Positions 1-11,537 of a stretch of DNA of 64,000 nt are shown in pieces. Each line of letters starts with the position of its first letter. The first letter of the stretch is position 1. The position numbers were made by a program, and so were the translations under genes. Location: the NCBI GenBank assembly GCA_033182465.1, contig CP137322.1, positions 124,001-188,000 of the forward strand, in the 5' to 3' direction. Below the pieces are notes generated by a model. The model was not told where the DNA came from. It saw nothing but the letters and a program-made list of their open reading frames with translations, and made no database searches. This DNA is from Sanghuangporus weigelae. Taxonomy: Eukaryota > Basidiomycota > Agaricomycetes > Hymenochaetales > Hymenochaetaceae.

Positions 1-1903
1 CCCGTCAGAGTAGCTTACTCTGCCCGCAGAATACTCTGCATTACTGAGAGCATGCTCTCGCAGCATAGTTTTGTGCTCTTCGAATTCTCTTTCCATCTGC
101 TCAACCTCCTCGCGTGTTCGACGGCGGACGCGTTCAAGGGCACAATCCAACTGCAGGAAGTTCGCTTCTGTATTGGCGTATTTCTGATGGCGCCGGCCAC
201 GGATATGCTACAACATAAGGTGAGATGACTTGATCTGTGCACTATGATGGTCACATACCTGTTTGAAGTCCTCGAACTTTTGACGACAGCTTTCACAGTA
301 ACCCGGCTTGCTCTTCTCGTCCCGCTTACCAAGCCGCAACGTATTCGTACTTTTGCATTTGCGAAGGAGAGTATTCCTCCGAGGAATGTCAGGAGGAGGC
401 ATCATGGCGGAAGATGCAGACGGTTTGCTGAAGCTGGCACTGCGCGAAAGGTCTTTCTCATTGACACGACGAGAAGTCACAACCTGGTTCTGCAATCGAC
501 CTCGAAGGCTGAGAGGAAGTGCCGCGCTATTGATGCTGTTGAGAGTAGAGCTTCCTACCCCCATTGTTGAAGTTGTACCGTAGGTTGATGCGATGCTCAC
601 ACTGTTACCTGACGCCGCTACATAGCTGGGAGGGCCGCGGGAGACCACAGAATTAAAACCGGAAGCGCCATGGTCATCATACACAAAGTCTGGCGGATAG
701 ACTTCAAAGGTCTCTTCCTTTAAGTTGCGATGAAGGTTGCTCATGGAGACAGTTCGACGAAGGTCATTGTGCTTGTGTTGCAGTTGTCGCATCTTCAGTT
801 TCTTTGCCTCGACAGCCCGTTGTTCCTCGCGTTCTCGCTCCATGCGATCTTGTTTTTCGCGCCGCCGCTCCTCTTTTTCATTGTACTCAATGAACGGACC
901 GCGTGCGCGAGGGTCGCAATATAAGATGGGCCAGCTACCCTTCTCCTTCCCATCACCAGTTCTTGTCACCGGATATTCAAGAGCAGCGATAGTAGCAAGC
1001 TCCTGACGGATGTCCTCCACGAGCACGAAGAAGCTCCCCTTTGCGAAGTAGTGAAAGTCGTGTCGCTTTTGTGTCGGGTCGCGTTCCGTAGTCATTCCGT
1101 GACGTCTTTCAGTTTCTAAGAGACTCGTTAGAGACCGCGATGGGTGGCTTGGGACACTTGGAGCCTGTGCTGGAACGCAGCAGCGTTGGAGTACTGAATC
1201 GAGTTTGGCAGTATCCCATATTTTCATTCCAAACTGTTTTGCTTTCCGTATGAGCGTTTCGTAACCAGACGTAGAAATGTCATCGGGACTTAGGAACGAT
1301 AGGTTAGATCACGGTTATAGAATACGCGAAACGACGTACAGGCCACGTAGTTTGATAGGACTTCGTAAAGAAGCATTCGTGGCTGACTTGGATTTATTCT
1401 CCTTGTTTCCTTGTGCATCTACATCTTCAGGTATCGGACGGTTGGTGACAAAATGTGTGACCTCGTTCGAAAAGAACTTGGCGATGCGCTAGCCACGCCA
1501 CTTAACGTCAGCGACAAATCTCACGAACGATTGGAACCACACGTACACCGTTGAGCTGGTGGACTCGAGGAACAAGAGTATCCCGGTCTGCATCAGTCGT
1601 ATCGAAGTAAAATGTCCACGCTGGGAATGCCTTGGTATACTTGAGTCTGAACTCGTTCTCGCGCGCCTCTCTCTCTGCTCTTCGTTGCGTCTTGTCTACG
1701 TTCTCCTTAGTCATCGCCGACTGAGTTCTGTGCCTCTTTATGGGTGCAGCTTCGTGTATCGCTGTCGGATTATGTGGCTCTGGTGAGCGCGGTCGCTTGA
1801 GGATAGAGATGTGTGATTTAAACGCGGCATGTTGTTGCGCCGCCGCCAATGAATTCTGAGACGTTGCACGCGGTGCCAGCGGTGGGCGAAACACAGCGGC
1901 CAT
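1..1903 (-). CDS. Dbf4/Dfp1-like regulatory subunit of Cdc7 kinase (3' end off window)
   Basis: Regulatory subunit that activates the Cdc7 kinase for replication-origin firing in the nucleus. Predicted exons, in gene order: 1903-1547, 1488-1340, 1288-259, 207 to the left edge. Spliced protein shows the family's three motifs in order: a BRCT-like motif N (AFPAWTFYFDTTDADRD, then GRIAKFFSNEVTHFVTNRP), motif M (a GSWPILYCDPRARGPFIEY stretch) and the C-terminal zinc finger (PGYCESCRQKFEDFKQ joined over an intron to HIRGRRHQKYA, giving CxxC...HxxxxxH). A basic coiled segment EERRREKQDR lies between. The start is the first ATG before the motif N region; the frame is open further upstream but reads like leader sequence. 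The zinc finger is split by the last intron (208-258). No stop is reached, so the C-terminus is missing. Divergent from the phosphotransferase gene at 2126. Confidence 0.88.
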
Positions 1904-2125
1904 CGTCTCCGCTGCTGTCGAACACGATGTAGAAGATGTCGCCGCCGAGTGAGGATGAGGTTGTGGTGAAGAGGAGAGGTGGAAGCGTTGAACGCGGTCA
2001 TATGGAAATGAACCTGACCAAACAACGCGTAAATAAAATACGTAATCACCTAGCTTTTTTTCCGTCTTCCTTTTTCCGACTCGCACTTCTGTGTTCGGCC
2101 ACGTCTTTTGCTTGCTACGACCATC
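1904..2125. promoter_or_regulatory. Divergent promoter, Dbf4-like / phosphotransferase
   Basis: The two ATGs of the flanking divergent genes are 222 bases apart, so this stretch must hold both 5' leaders and both promoters. I see no clear TATA box or named factor site. Inference from gene layout only. Confidence 0.45.
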
Positions 2126-4006
2126 ATGACTATACATGGATTTTTATGCGAACCATACCTCGAGCCTGACGCTCTGGCTAATCTCAAGTGTGTCTCTTCT
2201 TACCCTTCTTACCGACCACATTCATAGCTTACGTGCCATAGGTTCTATAGATATTCTGCAATCGACAAATCCTTGGTTTACAAATACGGTGAGCTCCCCG
2301 GAATATTTGTCAACTCTAGATTGACTTATTATTTTGCTAGTAATAAGACGATGTACGATTTGACGCGCTTTTGCAGTGCCAAACACGTATCTGACGTTAT
2401 GCAGGGTGTGATTTGGTCATTAACCTATTTCCTATGTGGACGGCGCCAAACCTCATAACCCTGCTCGGATTTGGATTCATGATCATTAAGTCAGTTGCCT
2501 TCTCTTGCGCAAATTAGCTGATTTTGACAGAACGTTCGTGCAGTGTATTTTTCCTATCTTCATTTCTTCCGACATTGGTCGGTCAAGGACCGTCTTGGAT
2601 TTACCTGTCTTTTTCCATCGGTCTCTTTCTTTATCAAACCTTTGACAGTGAGTAGATCTACCGTCTACTCGTCTGTTTCTTCACAAAGCTTTGTCGTAGA
2701 CATCGATGGCCGACAAGCTCGACGAACCGGGACTTCTTCTGCACTTGGTAAGTCACACCACATTCCGATTTCTTCCTTGGCTAATGCCAATTTTTGTCTT
2801 CAGGCCACATATTTGATCACACCATTGATAGCCTCAACTGTGCTTTGGGAGGTTTGCTACAGGTCGCTTCATTAGGTGTCGGGCCTTCAGTAAAGGGAAT
2901 ATCACTTCTTCTCGTCCCTTGTGCGGCTATGTGGTTTGTGAGTGATTTAAGAATTCCAAGACGATGTGTATGTCTGATCATTGTGCAGAGCACTTGGGAG
3001 GGTAAGATATCTGACCAGGTTTTTAAATCAGCGTGCTGATTCTCTGCAAGAATATCACACCGGTACACTCTATCTTGGTTACTTCAATGGTCCGACAGAA
3101 GGTGTCCTGATCGCATGTACGATTCATCTCATCTCTGCAATTTTCGGTAAGGGCTCGTCAAAACTTTAACAAAAGTCCATGCTGATGTCGCGTCTAGGTC
3201 CGCAAATTTGGCTTCGTCAAGTAAACTCCGTGGAAGTCTTTGGTTTTCAGGTTCCCGAGTTCCACCTTTGTGACATCGTTGTTTATGCGTAAGGTCTCGC
3301 TCTTTCTTTTGACATAATCCTTACTGTTGCAATTAGTGCGATCCTATCTTTGGTCTTTATTCATATCCCGGAATGGTATGTGATCCAGTCCATCACACGA
3401 TGTAAAGAAGTTGACATCAGGTACTTACTTTCGCCAGCCTTATAAACGTCTACAAGTCGCGTCGAAATGTCAATCAGCCGTTTCTCCCTACTCTAACCCA
3501 GCATCTTCCTTTCGTACTCTTCGGCACTCTCGCCTGCGCCTGGTCCTTATCTCCGACGTCTCACGTCCTTTCTCATAGTCTTAGTTATACTTCACATAAA
3601 GGTCGCGCGATCGGTGGGATGATCGAGTTCGCGCTCCTTGTCATGTTCGCATTCGGAAAGCTAGGTCCACGAATAATCCTAGCGCGTCTTACTCGGTCCC
3701 CATTCCCTTGGCTGAACTTTGGGGCATTTGCACCTCTTGCACTTGGTGCTGTCTACGTCAATCTTGGTGGCTTGCTCGACGGGTACGCATTGTTCTCGTT
3801 GCGCACACTTCATGACACTGACCGAACCTTCGTTAAGATTTCAGCCTTCTCCTAAAACCGAGCGACTTCTACTCCATACCGCCGTTCTCGCTGCAGGCTT
3901 TGCGTTTATACACTGGGCTCACTTCGTCATTGAAGGATTCACGAAGACTCTTGGCATCAATTGCTTTACGATTAAAGCAAGACCGAGTGTTGAGAACAAG
4001 GCATGA
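2126..4006 (+). CDS. Choline/ethanolamine phosphotransferase (CDP-alcohol phosphatidyltransferase)
   Basis: Transfers phosphocholine or phosphoethanolamine from its CDP form to diacylglycerol, the last Kennedy-pathway step, in ER/Golgi membranes. The start MTIHGFLCEPYLEPDALANL leads into LKFYRYSAIDKSLVYKY, the usual N-terminus of EPT1/CPT1. FPMWTAPNLITLLGFGF follows, then the catalytic CDP-alcohol signature: DGRQARR, then GHIFDHTID, fitting DGx2ARx8Gx3Dx3D and shared across an intron. Several hydrophobic membrane segments follow to the stop at 4006. About ten exons. Early exons are 2126-2187, 2242-2288 and from 2405; the 116-base gap between the last two is longer than the other introns, so a small exon for the usual PYW segment may be missing from my model. 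The family (EPT1, CPT1 or dual) is clear; the preferred head group cannot be read from sequence. Confidence 0.9.
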
Positions 4007-4459
4007 ACGGGAGAGTCTTTCATGCAAAGCCCAGTTATTTTTATGCATGATTATCAATTAAGGGCCTCGCGTCGACTGGGTTGAATCAAGTATACATATT
4101 TATGTTATTATTCAACTTTATACGTGGATATACCCTTCTCGCATAGTTCCCTTTTATTTCGGAGGATAATAGTAATTTGCTTTCGTTCGTATTTCGCCCA
4201 TAGGTGCTATGTTCTCACCAAATGAATTAATCCTATGACTTTTTCGTATGATATTTTGTGTGATTCGTACGGGATTCAACTTCTCCCCAACGTGATTCTA
4301 GTTCTAGCGTCTCGTATACAGCAAAATCGGGTTGTCCACGCAAATTTCACAAATACAACATTTTAGCAGGTCGACACGTGACGCGGTGACCACCGTCTTA
4401 TCAACGCTAACTACAATATACATCGTAGTAAGGGCTCGTAACTCCCAAGAAGGCTTCTG
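4007..4459. other. Intergenic, no gene seen
   Basis: AT-rich stretch between two plus-strand genes. It should hold the phosphotransferase 3' UTR and the next gene's promoter. No convincing coding frame on either strand. Confidence 0.5.
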
Positions 4460-5781
4460 ATGTCGGTTCAGGAGCTCCTGCGTATGCATTCAATGCTTTT
4501 GCATATTTTTTGCTTTATTACTGACTACACGCGGGGTACGTTTTTCAACAGGTCTCCTGGAAAGTCTACCAGATATACCCGATCCCATTGTTCAGACACC
4601 CACACAAAGTATCGGCTGGCGACGCTTCTGGTTCGCGCTCGAGCACGAGGTCCAAACGTATCACGATACCAACACAGGAAACGAACACATCCGACCAGGC
4701 GAAGTCGCATTCGCCAGCGGCGTCGTCCGTTCTGACTTTCATGAGTACCTCCAACAGAAGGGCTATACACTTACTGAGGACGAGCGTTCGACCATCGTCC
4801 AGGTGTACAAACGCGATCATGCCAAGAAGGGCAAACCAGTTGTAATACTCAAACGTCTCGGGAAGGGAATGTATCTGGCATGCAGGACGTCAAGCTGGGG
4901 AGGAAAATTCGAAGTCGCCAATTTGCTCAGTGCCGTTCAGAAGTACTTCGCTTTCTCATATTCTTTATTCATGGATAAATGGCCTCCCGGTGTTAAGCAT
5001 CTCAGAATGTCACCCCCAATGATGAAGAGTGGTGCTGTCATGGCTATTCCTCTACCTCGCAACGATGTCAAGCCTGTTCGCTGGGTTCGACGCACCTTCC
5101 TAGGTATCGGGCAGCTGGAAAGACTTGAAGCTCTAATCGAGAAACGAGAAGATGTACGCCAACTACTCTCTTATCCTCCTCTTGAACACCTTTATAAACC
5201 ATTTCATCAAATACAAGGAATTCCATCCAGTCGCAGATAGGCTACGTGAGTCGGAGGCGCGAATACAGAAACTCAAACTCCTGCCATATCACAAATGGCC
5301 GCGCGAATTGCGCGAGGGGTTCCGAAGATCTGCAGATGTACCGGAAGCCGATTCGACTCTCTCAGAGAAGGACATACCAGATCAACTTCGCATCGTGAGC
5401 TCTAGGTTCTCCCTACCCCGTCAACCGGAGGATGTGTTGATCAAGTACCGCGACAAGAATCCACCTCGGCTACCCGTTCCACAGTCAATGAATCTGCTAA
5501 CTCCCTGGTACGAGCGAACACATAACGAGCTCGTGGACTGCGACATTTTCCTGGGCCCGGTTGGGAGAGGTTATGACATGGATCGTGGCAAGACGATGAA
5601 ATATTATGCTCCTCGCGTGGTTGTCGGCGAGAACGCTGGTCCTCCGGTGTGGATATCGAACAAACCGTCCAAGAGACAGCAGAGGCGCCCATCTCAGCCT
5701 CATGCACGGACATTTTGCTCCGTTGTCCAGCTGTGCAGGATAACTAATAGGCTACACTTTCCTCCGATCCCGTTCGGATGA
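4460..5781 (+). CDS. Unrecognised conserved-looking protein
   Basis: I do not recognise this family. Three predicted exons: 4460-4481, 4552-5153 and 5218-5781. The first is only 22 bases (MSVQELLR, with the Arg codon split by the intron) and joins cleanly to LLESLPDIPDPIV. The 64-base second intron also keeps frame (EKRED to EFHPVADRLRESEAR). The protein is about 395 residues, basic, with no signal peptide or membrane segment. Visible stretches are GWRRFWFALEHEV, KPVVILKRLGKGMYLACR, HLRMSPPMMKSGAVMAIPLP and LLPYHKWPRELREGF. The last 25 or so residues read poorly and a further intron near 5690 could change the C-terminus. It could be an organellar or RNA-associated protein, but nothing in the sequence proves that. 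Confidence 0.7.
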
Positions 5782-7187
5782 CAATAGACGACCTCTTGAG
5801 ATGCCTCGTGGTGATTGTACGCTGCCTGGATCCCTCCAGATCTAAGAACCATATTTAGTGGATGAAGCAGCGAAGTGCAGAGCACAGAATCCGCCCATTC
5901 AAGAAGATTTGCCGATCATCACAACTTCCGTGTCTGTGGCGCCCTTCGACGGCTGCCCCCCCCCCCTCCCCATTTCTTTTTATCCTACGCGAGGTTCGCT
6001 AATGATAAACCCATCGTATACCCGGAGGTTTGCATCCTAATTTCTAGGCATTATGAAAGTGGATATAGAACTAAGGACTGTATGTTATCAGACGTTTATC
6101 TAAATGTATTTTTATCGACAGAGACAGTAAGCGTGCGCCTCGGCTAGTTTCTACATTGACGCCGTACGCTAGATGAAGTACAGAACCTTGCCACAATATT
6201 TTGTCTGCGGCGCAAGTAAACTTGAACCTGCCTTTTACGCTTCCTTCTCGAGCGGATTCTCCGGTGAAACGGATCGATTGGAAGGAGGCGAAGAGACTTC
6301 GCCAAACCTAGACATTAGGATTACCGTGCCTATCGTTGATCACACCAGAGAAGGGGCTTAAATTTACAGTAAAGTTGTGGCGGAGCGAGAGGTCCATTTA
6401 GATGCAGTAATTCCCATTATGTAATCTACATCACGTCCTCTGTCGAAGGCCGGAATCATTCTTTGCTTGCCAACTACCACCATGTTCGAATGTAGGCCAA
6501 TCCCCAAGCAATCGCAGCCTCCGTTGGATATAATTTAATACCGATCCTGTCCCGTTCCCATGAACTTACCGATGTGATTCCTTGCTTCGGGGTTATATCG
6601 AAAGGGTGAAACGGCTCCGTTCAATGCATTCCTTCAATTCAGCTCTCAATAGCATGTGCTACGCCACAACATGCGCTTGAATCCTATTCGGACACAGACA
6701 ACTGCATGCATTACAGACGCTGTGGGTGCGGAACCTCACCTGATTTTCTATACCGCTCACTGTCGACATCTCGATCTACCATTTTCAGCGTCCTGTCTGG
6801 TTCACGCCAACATGGCCCGAGTCGGCACGCGGGAGACTAATGTCAATTTCTCTGGAACGTATTGCTCTGAAACTCGAGAAACATAGGCGGCGCTGTTCAA
6901 TGCTTTAGCGCATGCGCCAATGTCAGATATTGCTATGGTTTCGCGAGAGTCCGACGTCGGAGCATTGACGACTTTCCTATACTCCGATCGATCGACTGGA
7001 GAGCACTAAAACCGCTTCCAAAAATAAAACTTCCGGCTCATGGTTCGAGAGGCACACATTCAGTGGAAGAAGTCGACGAGATAAAAACACTTAAAAGGCG
7101 GCTTAGCGGCAGCGCGTTCTTCTCACGGACGGAGTCCCCCTCCTCGTTATCTTTTCGTTTTGCTTTCGTCTGATATACCATTGAGCC
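5782..7187. other. Intergenic, 1.4 kb without a supported gene
   Basis: Only short open frames without splice support. A C-rich run lies near 5957-5970. The end should contain the P450 promoter; an AT-rich TATA-like stretch (gataaaaac) sits near 7079, about 110 bases before the P450 ATG. Confidence 0.45.
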
Positions 7188-9475
7188 ATGGGTTCTCTAT
7201 TCTCAGCCTTAGGCTCCTTGGACTTATTATATGCGCTGTTAGCCACGGTCCTCATCTACTTCGCATCAGCTTCCTTCTATCACCTTTTCATCTCTCCTCT
7301 GCGCTCGGTTCCGGGACCGTGGTATGCAGTAGTATCCGATTTCTGGCTGACGACCCATATGCTTCGTCTGCGTCGCTGTCGTGCCATTGACGACCTTCTG
7401 CATAAATACGGGCCAATAGTCAGAGTCGCGCCGAATAAAGTCATTTTCCTTGACTCGGCGACGATGAAAGTTGTCTATGGGGTCAGCAGTAAGCTAGACA
7501 AGAGCAAATTTTATAAATGTCTCACGACGTACGTTCCAATTTGTCCGATACGAAATCTTTACTGATTATCATGGTTCATAGTAATGGGAATGATCATGCG
7601 TAAGTAGCAATAAGGATTCCTTCCTCTTTCCTTACTGAATCGTTCTAAGTATGACGACGCTCGACCATTCTTCGCATCTCTTGCGGAAGCGTGGATATGC
7701 TCCTCATTATAATCCGGCAAACCTAGCGCTCTTCCAACCGGAGATCCACAGTTGCACTCTCGGACTCGTTGACGTAAGCTCTTCAATTTTCTCTCCCGCG
7801 TGAAATACGATCTAAATGCCATTGCCATTCGAAGTTGCTATCGGCCGCAGCAAGTAGCTCTCCGATGGCCATTGACGCCTTGCTTCTCTTTCGTCATTAC
7901 TTCATTGATATCAACTGCATGCACCTCTTTGATTATAGTGCTGGTTCATTAAATGCGTGGTCTCAGAATATTCTGCAGGGATGTCCACCTGATGAGCTCA
8001 GCCGAGCAATCAGCGACTTCCCGAAGCAAGGGCTATTGGTACGTTCCCGATTTGTTGCTATGTTCGGGAAGTTATAAACGAAGACTAGAGAGACGCTCTC
8101 CCTCACTGGTTATGGAATCAGCTTCGGAAAATCCCGATCCAGAGGTGGCAACTTTTCTGCGATTCCGACGCTCTTTTAGGCCGTGTTAGTCCTTTATTCT
8201 TCTTTTGTGGAGAGATCGAAGCTGATATCTATACAAGTTTACGTTCCAGCGCCTTCATGACGTGAGGTCAATGATGCGTCTCGAGAAGACGCGGTCCGGA
8301 AACGAAAACTATGAAGAAGACTTGAGGAAGCCTCTCATAGCGCGGCTCCAAGATCATAAGTATAATTTTCAGGATTCGCTGCGGATCAATATGCCAGACG
8401 AAGATATTGTATCGGAATGCATGGCGCACCTGTAGGTATTCGCCATTAATCTCGAACACTTCGATTTACTCGCTTTGAATAGTATCGCTGGAACAGATAC
8501 AACGTCCACTACACTCACATATCTTCTTTGGGAACTTAGTCGTCGTGCGGACATCATGGCACACCTTCAGGCAGAACTTGACGAATGCATGCCTGATCCA
8601 AAATCTATGCTTGATATCCAGGAGCTGCAGAAGCTACCTTATCTCACTGCACTGATAAAAGAAGGTTCGTTGACACGAAATTCCTGCGAGTATCTGATCA
8701 TAGACGAAAGTCAAACTTTTTATAGGCCTTCGAGTCTATTCGGCTGCACCTAGTCCTCTGGAACGTGTCGCCCCGGCAAATCGTGACGCTGAAATTTCAC
8801 TCCTCGGACATTCCATTCCTCCCGGAACCATCATTGCGTCTCAAGCATTCTCATCTCACCGCCGCGAGGATGTCTTCTTTTGCCCAAACTCGTTCCTTCC
8901 CGACCGATGGTTGTTACAGGACATTTCGGCATCTTCAACGTCCAGGTCCTATGGGGGATCAACTCCCGCGGAGTCACGTACACCCGATGATGAATCTCCA
9001 CCCCTTAGTCCATCATCTTCAGTAGTGCTTTCCGAGACGGAAAAAGGATCTCCACTTGCTACGTCCAATGGAAGGACCCGTGTATCGCAAGTCGAAATGG
9101 CAAAGCATATGTTCCCATTTGGTCACGGGCCGCGCATTTGCGGAGGGCAGAACCTTGCGCAAATTATGCTCCGCGTCGTCCTGTCCGCGATCGCGCGAAA
9201 TTTCGATATTATTGCTCCTCCAGAGACGAATGAGAAAAGCATGGCAATGCGTGATGTCTTTGTACGTCTCGTTCTAACAACCATCTCCATTCACGTCCAA
9301 CTTCATTTCAAATTGCAAACACTTCTATCTTTCTTGCTGTTCTTCCGCCCCGTGATCGTCTGTTCGTACTACGAGTGGTGTTACTGATTCACATCCTTTG
9401 GTCTCGGTGTCTCAATAGGTCACCTTCCCGGCCGCTCTAGAATGCAAGCTGATCTTCGTTCCTCGCTCACAGTAG
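7188..9475 (+). CDS. Cytochrome P450 monooxygenase (microsomal, intact)
   Basis: Haem-thiolate monooxygenase, anchored in the ER by an N-terminal hydrophobic helix (LLYALLATVLIYFASASFY) followed by a proline-rich hinge (PLRSVPGPW). Spliced through about nine exons without any break. Seen in order: the helix B/C region, TTLDHSSHLLRKRGYAPHY, the I-helix oxygen-binding motif AGTDTT, the ExxR motif split by an intron (KE then GLRV), and the haem loop FGHGPRICGGQ with its Cys ligand. The stop follows VTFPAALECKLIFVPRSQ. Between the ExxR and the haem loop there is a Ser/Thr/Pro-rich insert of about 45 residues (from about RWLLQDISASS to VSQVEMAK), longer than usual. The CYP family and substrate cannot be assigned by reading. 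It converges with the membrane-protein gene at 10302-11537. Confidence 0.93.
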
Positions 9476-10301
9476 ATTGTAATAAATAACGATGACCATT
9501 TAAGGATAATTCATTGCCACTGATATCAGAGCGGATTGCATCAAACGATCGGGATTCTAGTATCCATCTGGTTTACTTCGGGATTCTCTTGCATATCATC
9601 ACCGAAATGCTCGGGTCAGCGAATACACTTGAGTGAATTCTGTATCATCTATCACTTTCCCTCGATCTCGGCATAGCAATGATTACTGGTGTAACAACGG
9701 TAGATCAATCCAACAACTACTTACTTGACAGTTTACGTTCTCATCATCAATCGAAGGAACAAAGTCGATTTGACAGCCGCTAAGAACCTTATTGGCTATT
9801 CTCAAGTTCTAGTGTTCCACGTAGATCGAAAGCTACAATATTTGTGAATCCAATCTTCGAGATACACGTATGTGGAATTACAATTAAATTCAAAATTAGG
9901 CTACACAATATTAATAAACACGAGTGGTTGACATCGAGACGAGATTTATGTAAATTCTACTACTACATTCCACTACTACGTACTATTACTTGTTTCACGG
10001 GAGATAAAAAGAGAGAGTCATAAAAAGAAATAAATACAAATGAATAAATATTTGAGTGGAATCGTTGATGGATAAAAATTGAACGAATCAGATGAATGCG
10101 AATGCGAATGAGAAGATTGCGAGTGTGAGAGATAAGAATGCGAATCAGAATGGGAAGGCCGAAAGAAGATGATATGAACGAAGCGAATTTTAAAACCGGT
10201 AATGCACGGTCAAGCACATCCTTACTCCGAGAACCCTGAGCGCCAGCGCCGACCGACATCAAAGCTGGAACGACAAGACGTGTGCTTAAGCCAAAGCATG
10301 G
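9476..10301. other. Intergenic between convergent genes
   Basis: AT-rich, with both 3' ends. A simple imperfect repeat of gaatgc/gaatga-like units lies near 10085-10150. No supported gene. Confidence 0.45.
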
Positions 10302-11537
10302 CTAATACGTGTTGGTTCTCTTGGGGCAGTGGTAGTGATGGAGCAAAGGGCACCTTTCGTTGGCCGACTTTCCGACACAACTCGCATCGCGCCTAGAATT
10401 TTCCAGTTTGGCTTCGCGATACAGCAGGAGCAACGACGTCACAGCGCCTGGGCTCAGCAAAAGCGAGCCAGCAAACAATCCGGCCGCCATCCTGATAACC
10501 CATCTGCATGTATCGAAGGGCGTGTGCAACGGGTCACGGCGCATTGCAAGATCCCAGATAAGCGCGGTCCAAAGGGCGGAAAATACGACAATGACGTCAA
10601 ATTGCACAAAGTGTACTACTCCGGACTCGGCGGTCGTTTCAGCGGGGCTCGGAATGCGAAGACCTGTTGCAGGTACGAAGAACTTATACAGGAACTGCGC
10701 GAGCCCGAACTGTTTATCGATAAAGACAACGTTCGTCGGTGCAGCATACGACGCCGCACTAAGGCCGGGAATGAGAACAAGATGGACATGCGCGATAAAT
10801 GCTCCGATGAAGCCCGAAATATATAAAAGTTGAACCGGGATGCTTCCCGAGTGTGATCCGGACGTAATGCGGGCTCTGGAGAATCGTTTACGGATGTGCA
10901 GATAGCTCTGTTGCGCGACAGACATGAGAATAGGGAATCCGACCCAGAGCGGGGCCTTATGTAACGCTGGGAGTCCAGGAATAAGCATGACAAGTGCAGG
11001 AATCGTGTGTCCGATCCACCAGCCAGCAAGAACGCTTTCTGCTTTGAATCGCTCGATCCCATTGCCCACTGCGCGAACTTCGGACTGCATGAACAGAGCT
11101 ATCCAGAGTGGTATGACCCAGCCTCCGCTGAGTCGTTGGTACAAAATGCCCCAGATCATGGGATGGGCGAGCAACGCAACGGCGCGGCTGCGCTTGTGGT
11201 GCGACCCGTCGACACCAATCCGTTGGGCCTCGAGAAAAGGCACCTGGATCGCGCATCCAAAGGACCAGACAAAGTGTGTGACGGTCGGGTATGCAGTGGA
11301 TGAAGTATCACCAAATGCAGCGACGAAGAACGAGATGAGCGGAGTGAGGAACTTGTCAAGCAGAGGCAGAGTGTGGTTTGTTAACGAAAGTGGGACCTTG
11401 GACGCCCTATGAACTTCGAGAAAGCGGTCGGGTGCATGCGAGAGTTGCATCTGCACCACGATGAAGTAGAAGCCGCATAGCGAGTAGAATGTGAAGATGG
11501 CCGTAGTGAGCCATTTTGAAGGAAGCAGTCGAAACAT
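10302..11537 (-). CDS. Multi-spanning membrane protein, unrecognised
   Basis: Single-exon 411-residue protein with about eight hydrophobic segments, for example WLTTAIFTFYSLCGFYFIVV near residue 9, SFFVAAF, VIPLWIALFM, HTIPALVMLIPGLPAL and a pair near residues 320-380. The N-terminus looks like an uncleaved anchor. A short acidic/basic motif after the third segment (VPFLEAQRIG) resembles the ExxRxG loop seen in some fungal integral-membrane cyclase-like proteins, but this is a weak likeness and not a family assignment. The C-terminal 45 residues are polar and poorly structured; an intron there could change them. It faces the P450 tail to tail, so a shared pathway is possible but unproven. Confidence 0.7.
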   Translation of the reverse strand: MFRLLPSKWLTTAIFTFYSLCGFYFIVVQMQLSHAPDRFLEVHRASKVPLSLTNHTLPLLDKFLTPLISFFVAAFGDTSSTAYPTVTHFVWSFGCAIQVPFLEAQRIGVDGSHHKRSRAVALLAHPMIWGILYQRLSGGWVIPLWIALFMQSEVRAVGNGIERFKAESVLAGWWIGHTIPALVMLIPGLPALHKAPLWVGFPILMSVAQQSYLHIRKRFSRARITSGSHSGSIPVQLLYISGFIGAFIAHVHLVLIPGLSAASYAAPTNVVFIDKQFGLAQFLYKFFVPATGLRIPSPAETTAESGVVHFVQFDVIVVFSALWTALIWDLAMRRDPLHTPFDTCRWVIRMAAGLFAGSLLLSPGAVTSLLLLYREAKLENSRRDASCVGKSANERCPLLHHYHCPKRTNTY

